A model generated the notes under the pieces. That model had not been told where the DNA came from. It made no database searches and saw nothing but the letters and a program-made list of their open reading frames with translations. This document shows, one piece after another, positions 5,945 to 11,513 of a stretch of DNA of 11,513 nt. Position 1 is the stretch's first letter; each line of letters begins with the position of its first letter. The stretch lies in the NCBI GenBank assembly GCA_024681495.1, contig JAILAS010000038.1, positions 1 to 11,513 of the forward strand, read 5' to 3'. The position numbers and the translations under genes are program-made. Origin of the DNA: Eubacterium sp. GTDB taxonomy: Bacteria; Bacillota; Clostridia; Lachnospirales; Lachnospiraceae.

Positions 5945-7006
5945 ATGGAAGAGAAGAGAGAGGATTTTTCGCTAAAAAGGCTATTCATAGACTATGTCCT
6001 GGGAGTTATCGAAGAGGTTCAGACCAGGCAGCTCTTTTTGTATGCTGCGCAGTCTTCATTCTTTATAATCACGTCTTTTGTGCCATTCGTAATCCTTTTT
6101 GTGACGATCATTGAGCTGATGCACTTCGACAATGCCGTGATTGTATCGCTGATTAACCGGTATGCGCCTGAGTTTTTGGGCGATGCTGTCAGCACTCTGA
6201 TTAGCGATGTCTTTTCCAATTCACCTGCCATCGTTTCTCTAGCCGTCATTTCGTTGATCTGGTCCGCGGCCAAGGCGATACAGGGCATATCCTACGGACT
6301 TAACAATCTTATGGACGTTCCCGAAAACCGTAATTACTTCGTCCTTCGATGGAGGGCGATTGCGTATACGGTAGTTGTGATTCTTCTCTTTGCCGCCACC
6401 ATTTTCTTCGCTGTGTACGGCGGAAAGATTCGGGATATGATCATGGTCTTCTTCAATCTGGAGACCACACCTTTTTTGCTGAAGGTACTTTTGGCGTTCA
6501 GATATCTGATCAGTTTGGCCGTTTTGACTTTTCTGTTTACTTATGTGTATGTCTTCTTCCCCAATAAGGTGAGTACCACTAAAAATCAGATTGCCGCAGG
6601 ATTTATATGTGCGTTGGCCTGGCTTGTGTTCACGGGTCTTATCGCCCTTTACGTCAGATACTTCAATGCTTTTTCCATTTACGGAAATATGTTCATGGTA
6701 CTCCTGTGGATGCTGTGGCTGTACATCGGCATGTCCATATTCTTCATATGCGGCATGTGCCAGCCTATGATAAATTACCTCTTCAAGTGTCTGTTCGAGA
6801 AGATTGGGGGAGGGAAGATTATCGATGTACCCGTTCCGAAGCACGCGACAGAATTTGCCGGGGTCGGACAAAGAATGAGGACCCGCTCCGACAGCGGAGA
6901 CGAGGCTTCCGGGCATCGCGGGATGTGGAGGCAGTTCGCCGAGGCCACCATTGAACCCATAAAGAAAGTGATAGATATCGGCAGGAAAAAACGAGCTAAA
7001 AAGTGA
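5945..7006 (+). CDS. YihY/BrkB family integral membrane protein
   Basis: 353 residues; family members are inner-membrane proteins once thought to be RNase BN, now regarded as of unknown or transport-related function. Six hydrophobic helices are visible at roughly 34-56, 94-112, 138-158, 182-204, 215-237 and 246-270. Family-typical features are YAAQSSFFIITSFVPF (33-48), SLIWSAAKAIQGI (103-115), a helix-breaking FPN (205-207), and YGNMFMVLLWMLWLYI near 246-261. The C-terminal 75 residues form a charged, probably cytoplasmic tail ending in a run of Lys and Arg. The ATG at 5945 is preceded by a modest GATGGGG, weaker than neighbouring ribosome sites; the frame closes upstream at a TAA (5918-5920), so no much longer start exists. 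It lies in the same direction as the 6S-like RNA and pheS; the pheS promoter begins directly after its stop. The function is not predictable here. Confidence 0.88.
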   Translation: MEEKREDFSLKRLFIDYVLGVIEEVQTRQLFLYAAQSSFFIITSFVPFVILFVTIIELMHFDNAVIVSLINRYAPEFLGDAVSTLISDVFSNSPAIVSLAVISLIWSAAKAIQGISYGLNNLMDVPENRNYFVLRWRAIAYTVVVILLFAATIFFAVYGGKIRDMIMVFFNLETTPFLLKVLLAFRYLISLAVLTFLFTYVYVFFPNKVSTTKNQIAAGFICALAWLVFTGLIALYVRYFNAFSIYGNMFMVLLWMLWLYIGMSIFFICGMCQPMINYLFKCLFEKIGGGKIIDVPVPKHATEFAGVGQRMRTRSDSGDEASGHRGMWRQFAEATIEPIKKVIDIGRKKRAKK

Positions 7007-7034
7007 TTGCTATTTCGGCAGTCTGTGCTAAAAT
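7007..7034 (+). promoter_or_regulatory. Probable promoter of the pheST operon
   Basis: -35 TTGCTA (7007-7012), 16-bp spacer, extended -10 TGC-TAAAAT (7026-7034; hexamer 7029-7034). It starts directly after the yihY stop. The predicted start near 7041 leaves a leader of only about 32 nt. A small hairpin, TTTGAA 7040-7045 with TTCAAA 7055-7060, sits just ahead of the ribosome binding site. Confidence 0.5.
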
Positions 7035-7072
7035 ATTTGTTTGAAGGATTTTCGTTCAAAAGGAGACATAAC

Positions 7073-8092
7073 ATGAAGGAAAAACTGCAAAAGATCAGTG
7101 AAGAGGCGCTTTCCAGCATCAACCTTTCCGACAGTCTGGATGCCCTGAACGAGGTGAGAGTTTCCGTTCTGGGTAAGAAGGGTGCCCTCACAGGGATTCT
7201 TAAGGGAATGAAAGACGTCGCACCCGAGGACAGACCCAAGGTCGGCGCATTGGTCAATGAGACCAGAGAGAAGATTGAAGAGGCTGTTAATGAGAGGAAG
7301 AGCAAGCTCGAGAGCGCTCTTCGCGAGGAGAAGCTTCGCAGAGAGGTCATCGACGTGACCCTTCCTGCCAAGAAGATCAAGATCGGTCACCCCCATCCCA
7401 ACACGGTGGCACTCGAGGAAGTCGAGCGCATCTTCATCGGAATGGGATACGAGGTGGTAGAGGGACCCGAGGTTGAGTACGACTACTACAACTTTGAGGC
7501 GCTTAATATTCCTGCCAACCATCCCGCGAAGGATGAGCAGGACACTTTCTATATCAACAAGGACATTCTGCTTCGTACGCAGACTTCTTCGGTTCAGATT
7601 CACATAATGGAGGGCGGCAAGCTCCCCGTTCGCATGATTGCACCCGGAAGGGTGTTCAGATCGGACGAGGTGGATGCCACGCATTCACCCTGCTTCCATC
7701 AGATAGAGGGACTCGTGGTCGATAAGGGTATCACGATGTCCGACCTTAAGGGCACTCTCGAGGGCTTCGCCAGAGAGATGTTCGGTGACGACATTAAGAC
7801 CAAGTTCCGCCCGCATCACTTCCCGTTCACGGAGCCTTCGGCAGAGATGGACGTGTCCTGCTTCAAGTGCGGCGGCAAGGGCTGCCGGTTCTGCAAGGGC
7901 GAGGGATGGATTGAGATCCTCGGCTGCGGAATGGTTCACCCCCACGTCCTCGAGATGTGCAACATCGATCCCGAGGAGTACACGGGCTTCGCATTCGGCG
8001 TCGGACTCGAGCGTATCGCGCTCCTTAAGTATGAGATTGACGACATGAGACTCCTCTACGAGAACGACAACCGTTTCCTCGAGCAGTTTTAA
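7073..8092 (+). CDS. pheS: Phenylalanine--tRNA ligase alpha subunit
   Basis: Catalytic subunit of the (alpha-beta)2 class II enzyme that charges tRNA-Phe with phenylalanine. 339 residues, the usual length. Start ATG 7073 is chosen because AAGGAG (7060-7065) lies 7 nt upstream; the frame is open from 7007, but that would add 22 residues lacking a ribosome site. Residues 1-95 are the N-terminal coiled-coil arm that contacts tRNA. The catalytic core follows, with motif 2 around FRSDEVDATHSPCFHQIEG (195-213), FTEPSAEMDV (252-261), and motif 3 around AFGVGLERIALL (307-318). An insertion CFKCGGKGCRFCKGEGW (263-279) holds four cysteines (263, 266, 271, 274) in a zinc-ribbon-like arrangement, a form I associate with many Firmicutes PheS proteins. 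pheT follows after 25 bp. Confidence 0.97.
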   Translation: MKEKLQKISEEALSSINLSDSLDALNEVRVSVLGKKGALTGILKGMKDVAPEDRPKVGALVNETREKIEEAVNERKSKLESALREEKLRREVIDVTLPAKKIKIGHPHPNTVALEEVERIFIGMGYEVVEGPEVEYDYYNFEALNIPANHPAKDEQDTFYINKDILLRTQTSSVQIHIMEGGKLPVRMIAPGRVFRSDEVDATHSPCFHQIEGLVVDKGITMSDLKGTLEGFAREMFGDDIKTKFRPHHFPFTEPSAEMDVSCFKCGGKGCRFCKGEGWIEILGCGMVHPHVLEMCNIDPEEYTGFAFGVGLERIALLKYEIDDMRLLYENDNRFLEQF

Positions 8093-8117
8093 CTTTTTGA
8101 TTTAGGAGATAATAGAG

Positions 8118-10535
8118 ATGAAAACATCATTATCGTGGCTTAAGGCATATATTCCCGACCTTAATGTCACCGCTAAAGAATATGCTGACGGCATGACCCT
8201 TTCGGGTACGAAGGTAGAGACCTACGAGGCTTTGGACGAGCATCTTGAGAAGATCGTCGTAGGTAGGATTGAGTCGATTGAGAAACACCCCGACGCTGAT
8301 AAACTCGTGGTCTGCCAGGTTGACGTGGGAAGCGAGACCGTTCAGATTGTAACGGGCGCATCCAACGTGTTCGAGGGAGCTCTGGTTCCCGTTGTTCTCG
8401 CAGGCGGAAGAGTGGCTGCAGGACACGGAAAGGACGCCTCTCCCGACGGATTGAAGATTAAGAAGGGTAAGCTCCGCGGCGTTGAATCCTTCGGAATGAT
8501 GTGCTCCATCGAGGAGCTCGGTTCCACGAAGGACATGTATCCCGAGGCGCCCGAGGACGGAATATACATATTCGGCGATGGCGTGAATCCCGGAGACGAC
8601 GCTGTTGAGGCCCTCGGACTCCACGACGTGGTTACCGAGTACGAGATTACCTCGAACCGCGTTGACTGCTACAGCGTTATCGGTATCGCGCGTGAGGCGG
8701 CTGCTACGTTTGGAAAGACGTTCCACGCGCCCGCCATCATCGAGACCGGAAACGACGAGGACGTAAACGATTACATCAAGGTTACCGTGAAGGATGCGGA
8801 GCTTTGCCCCAGATACTGCGCGAGGGTGGTTAAGAACGTAAAGATCGCTCCCTCGCCCGAGTGGATGCAGAGGAGGCTCGCCTCCGTGGGCATCCGTCCC
8901 ATAAACAACCTGGTTGACATAACTAACTATGTCATGGAGGAGTACGGCCAGCCTATGCACGCCTATGACTGGGACAAGGTGAGCGGGCATGAGATCATCG
9001 TCAGCAGGGCGCAAGACGGCGAGAAGTTCGTCACCCTCGATGGCAAGGAAAGAGACCTCGACTCCGACATCCTCATGATTCGCGACGGCGAGAAGGCGGT
9101 AGGCCTGGCCGGCATCATGGGCGGTGAGAACACCATGATTACCGACGACGTTACTACGGTCCTCTTTGAGGCCGCCAATTTCGACGGCACGAACATTCGT
9201 CTCTCCTCGAAGAGGCTCGGCATGCGCACGGACGCATCCGGCAAGTTCGAGAAAGGACTGGACCCCAACACGGCAATCGACGCCATCAACCGCGCCTGCG
9301 AGCTGGTTGAGGCTCTCGGAGCCGGAGAGGTGGTCGGCGGCACCGTCGACGTATATCCCGTCGTTAAGGAGGGCAACAGGGTTCCCTTCGAGCCGGATAA
9401 GTACAATGCGCTTCTGGGCACCAACGTATCCGCCCAGACCATGCTCGGATACTTCAAGGCCATCGACCTCGACTACGACGAGGCCACGAACGAAATCGTC
9501 GTTCCCTCCTGGAGACAGGACGTGAAGTGCATGAATGACCTGGCCGAAGAGGTGGCCAGATTCTACGGTTACGACAATATTCCCAGGACCTATCCCAAGA
9601 GCGGACAGGGACAGGGTAAGCTTTCCGACAAGCTCTTCATCGAGCAGATTGCCAGGAATGTGGCGCTTTCTGCAGGTTTCTCGCAGGCGTTCTCTTACTC
9701 CTTCGAGAGCCCCAAGGTATTCGACCGCTTCCTCCTCGATAAGGATGATGCGCTGAGAAACGCCGTTGAGATTTCCAATCCCCTCGGCGAGGATTTCTCA
9801 ATTATGAGGACCCTTCCCCTGAACGGGCTTATGGGCTCTCTGGGCGGCAATTACGGCCACAGGAACAAGTCGGCTGCGCTCTTCGAGATTGCCAACATCT
9901 ATCTCCCCAAGGCGCTGCCCCTTACCGAGCTTCCCGACGAGCGCACGCAGTTTACGCTCGCCATGTACGGCTATGAGGATTTCTTCTTCATGAAGGCCGT
10001 TTGTGAGGAGTTCCTTGGCAAGGTGGGCATGAGCGGAAGAGTGACTTATGATCCCTCCTGCGACAGGCCCTACCTGCATCCCGGCCGTAAGGCGGACATC
10101 GTATACGACGGAGAGGTGATTGGATTCATAGGTGAGATGCATCCCCAGGTTTCCGATTCCTACGGCATCGGCGATAGGGTCGTTGTCGCAAACCTCGACA
10201 TGCCTTACATCGTGGAGAAGGCCAGCTTCGACCGTAAGTTCACGGCCTTTGCCAGATTCCCGGCCGTAAACAGAGATATCTCCCTCGTGGTTCCCGTTGA
10301 AGTAACCAACGGTGACATCGAGGACTGCATCATAAAGAACGCCGGAGCGCTTCTCGAGAAGGCCGAGCTCTTTGACATCTACGAGGGCGACCAGATCGAA
10401 AAGGGATTCAAGTCTTTGGCCTATACGCTTTCGTTCCGGGCTAAGGATCACACCCTTGAGGACGGCGACGTTTCACCTCTTATGGAGAAGGTAGTAGGAG
10501 CACTGGGCAAGCTCAATATTACGCTGCGCAGCTGA
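8118..10535 (+). CDS. pheT: Phenylalanine--tRNA ligase beta subunit
   Basis: Large subunit of phenylalanyl-tRNA synthetase, which binds tRNA and carries the editing site that removes Tyr from misacylated tRNA-Phe. 805 residues, full length for the bacterial long form. Domains in order: an OB-fold tRNA-binding domain at about 40-150 (HPDADKLVVCQVDVG at 57-71), the B3/B4 editing region at about 210-385 (RPINNLVDITNYVM at 260-273; GIMGGENT at 332-339; EAANFD at 351-356), B5 at about 405-480 (VVPSWRQDV at 461-469), a catalytic-like but inactive core (500-690), and the C-terminal ferredoxin-fold anticodon-binding domain from about 710 (FPAVNRDISLVV at 714-725). Ribosome site AGGAG at 8104-8108 precedes ATG 8118 by 9 nt. 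It is followed after a single base by queA, which suggests a shared message. Confidence 0.97.
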   Translation: MKTSLSWLKAYIPDLNVTAKEYADGMTLSGTKVETYEALDEHLEKIVVGRIESIEKHPDADKLVVCQVDVGSETVQIVTGASNVFEGALVPVVLAGGRVAAGHGKDASPDGLKIKKGKLRGVESFGMMCSIEELGSTKDMYPEAPEDGIYIFGDGVNPGDDAVEALGLHDVVTEYEITSNRVDCYSVIGIAREAAATFGKTFHAPAIIETGNDEDVNDYIKVTVKDAELCPRYCARVVKNVKIAPSPEWMQRRLASVGIRPINNLVDITNYVMEEYGQPMHAYDWDKVSGHEIIVSRAQDGEKFVTLDGKERDLDSDILMIRDGEKAVGLAGIMGGENTMITDDVTTVLFEAANFDGTNIRLSSKRLGMRTDASGKFEKGLDPNTAIDAINRACELVEALGAGEVVGGTVDVYPVVKEGNRVPFEPDKYNALLGTNVSAQTMLGYFKAIDLDYDEATNEIVVPSWRQDVKCMNDLAEEVARFYGYDNIPRTYPKSGQGQGKLSDKLFIEQIARNVALSAGFSQAFSYSFESPKVFDRFLLDKDDALRNAVEISNPLGEDFSIMRTLPLNGLMGSLGGNYGHRNKSAALFEIANIYLPKALPLTELPDERTQFTLAMYGYEDFFFMKAVCEEFLGKVGMSGRVTYDPSCDRPYLHPGRKADIVYDGEVIGFIGEMHPQVSDSYGIGDRVVVANLDMPYIVEKASFDRKFTAFARFPAVNRDISLVVPVEVTNGDIEDCIIKNAGALLEKAELFDIYEGDQIEKGFKSLAYTLSFRAKDHTLEDGDVSPLMEKVVGALGKLNITLRS

Positions 10536-10536
10536 T

Positions 10537-11513
10537 ATGAGAGTTTCGGATTTTGACTACTATCTGCCCGAAGAGCTTATCGCCCAGGATCCCCTGGAGA
10601 AGAGGGACTCTTCGAGGCTCCTCACCCTCGACAAGGTGACGGGTGAGTTTACACACAGGCACTTTTACGAGCTTCCCGGGCTGCTTCGGCCCGGCGACTG
10701 CCTCGTCATGAACAATACAAAGGTCATTCCTGCCAGGCTTTACGGTACCAGGGAGGACACCGGCGCTTCCATAGAGCTCCTTCTGCTTAAGAGAATAGGA
10801 GACAACCGCTGGGAGAGCCTGGTCAAGCCCGGAAAGAAATGCCGGGAGGGCGCCAGGTTCGTCTTCGGAAACGGCGAGCTGAAGGGATTGGTTGAGTCCG
10901 TGAAGGACGACGGAAACAGGATAATTCGATTTACCTACGAGGGGATATTCGAAGAGGTCCTCGACAGGCTCGGCCAGATGCCGACCCCGCCCTACATCAC
11001 TCACGAGCTCAAGGACAGGAACAGATATCAGACTGTGTATGCTAGGTATGACGGATCGGCCGCGGCGCCCACCGCGGGACTCCATTTTACCGAGGAACTT
11101 CTCGATACCATAAAGCAATCCGGCATAAAGACTGCACAGGTTACGCTCCACGTGGGACTCGGCACCTTCAGACCGGTGAAGGAAGAGGAGGTCACCGACC
11201 ACAAGATGCACGAAGAGAGCTATCAGATTACGCCCGAGGCGGCGGATACCATTAATTCCACCCGCCGTGAGGGGGGCAGAATCGTCTGCGTCGGCACGAC
11301 CAGCGCCCGCACACTCGAGTCGGCCTCGCTTCCCGACGGCACATTGGAGCCCGGCTCCGACAGCACGAGTATATTCATCTATCCGGGCTATAAATTCAAA
11401 TGCATGGACGCTCTTATAACGAACTTCCACCTGCCTAAATCCACGCTGATTATGCTGGTGAGCGCGTTCGCGGGCAGAGAGCACGTCCTTAAGGCATATG
11501 AGGAAGAAGTTAA
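10537..11513 (+). CDS. queA: tRNA preQ1(34) S-adenosylmethionine ribosyltransferase-isomerase, 3' end outside window
   Basis: Transfers and isomerises the ribosyl group of S-adenosylmethionine onto preQ1 at wobble position 34 of tRNAs for Asp, Asn, His and Tyr, forming epoxyqueuosine. The frame runs open from ATG 10537 to the window end: 325 full codons, so about 15-20 residues are missing from a family length near 340-350. Signatures: MRVSDFDYYLPEELIAQ at the N-terminus, MNNTKVIPARL (58-68), GSAAAPTAGLHFT (173-185), TLHVGLGTFRPV (203-214), and a late segment ITNFHLPKSTLIMLVSAFAG (about 295-314). The start is placed one base after the pheT stop (TGA-T-ATG). No good Shine-Dalgarno is visible just upstream, so translation is probably coupled to pheT. 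This gene lies on the plus strand; the long open frame opposite it (11484-10519) is an antisense artefact. Confidence 0.95.
   Translation, partial: MRVSDFDYYLPEELIAQDPLEKRDSSRLLTLDKVTGEFTHRHFYELPGLLRPGDCLVMNNTKVIPARLYGTREDTGASIELLLLKRIGDNRWESLVKPGKKCREGARFVFGNGELKGLVESVKDDGNRIIRFTYEGIFEEVLDRLGQMPTPPYITHELKDRNRYQTVYARYDGSAAAPTAGLHFTEELLDTIKQSGIKTAQVTLHVGLGTFRPVKEEEVTDHKMHEESYQITPEAADTINSTRREGGRIVCVGTTSARTLESASLPDGTLEPGSDSTSIFIYPGYKFKCMDALITNFHLPKSTLIMLVSAFAGREHVLKAYEEEV

Noticed and set aside
7007..7072. Longer pheS start at 7007 (TTG)
   Set aside because: The bases form a promoter -35 box, no ribosome site precedes it, and the family N-terminus begins at ATG 7073.
8130..9014. Long antisense open frame (294 codons) opposite pheT
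   Set aside because: It lies wholly inside a clear synthetase gene; C-rich third codon positions keep the opposite frame open. The product has no recognisable domain.
10519..11484. Antisense open frame of 321 codons near the window end
   Set aside because: The plus strand encodes unmistakable QueA over the same bases, with family motifs throughout.

Overview
The window looks like an ordinary chromosomal segment of a Firmicute, most likely class Clostridia and plausibly Lachnospiraceae. This is inferred from strong AGGAGG-type ribosome binding sites, consensus sigma-A promoters, the Cys-rich insertion in PheS, the form of the citrate synthase and ATP-type PEP carboxykinase, and a CheX-like protein paired with a CheY-like receiver. 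Base composition is moderate and even, with C preferred at third codon positions. I see no insertion sequence, phage gene, CRISPR array, tRNA or rRNA.

Layout: (1) 1-804 is the 3' part of threonine synthase (thrC), read rightward and closed by an intrinsic terminator; a second terminator serving the opposite strand follows at once. (2) 925-2238, leftward: a two-gene signalling operon with a CheY-like receiver first and a CheX-like protein second, driven by a near-perfect sigma-A promoter at 2286-2314. (3) 2323-3693, leftward: citrate synthase. (4) 3694-3984 is a divergent control region with one promoter facing each way. (5) 3985-5658, rightward: PEP carboxykinase (pckA). (6) 5659-5944 has no protein gene but carries a strong promoter inside the end of pckA and a structured RNA of about 170 nt that I interpret as 6S RNA, then a long hairpin. 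(7) 5945-7006: a YihY/BrkB-family membrane protein. (8) 7073-11513: pheS, pheT and the start of queA, tightly spaced and probably one operon; queA runs off the window end without a stop codon.

Functionally this is mostly housekeeping: amino-acid synthesis (thrC), the citrate entry to glutamate together with oxaloacetate/PEP interconversion (citrate synthase and pckA, back to back), global transcription control (6S RNA), tRNA charging (pheST) and tRNA modification (queA). The less ordinary points are the putative 6S RNA and its promoter, a Glu in place of the catalytic Asp of citrate synthase, the CheY/CheX-like pair with a variant active-site motif, and the inverted repeat around the pckA promoter. 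I did not find convincing evidence of an undescribed multigene system.
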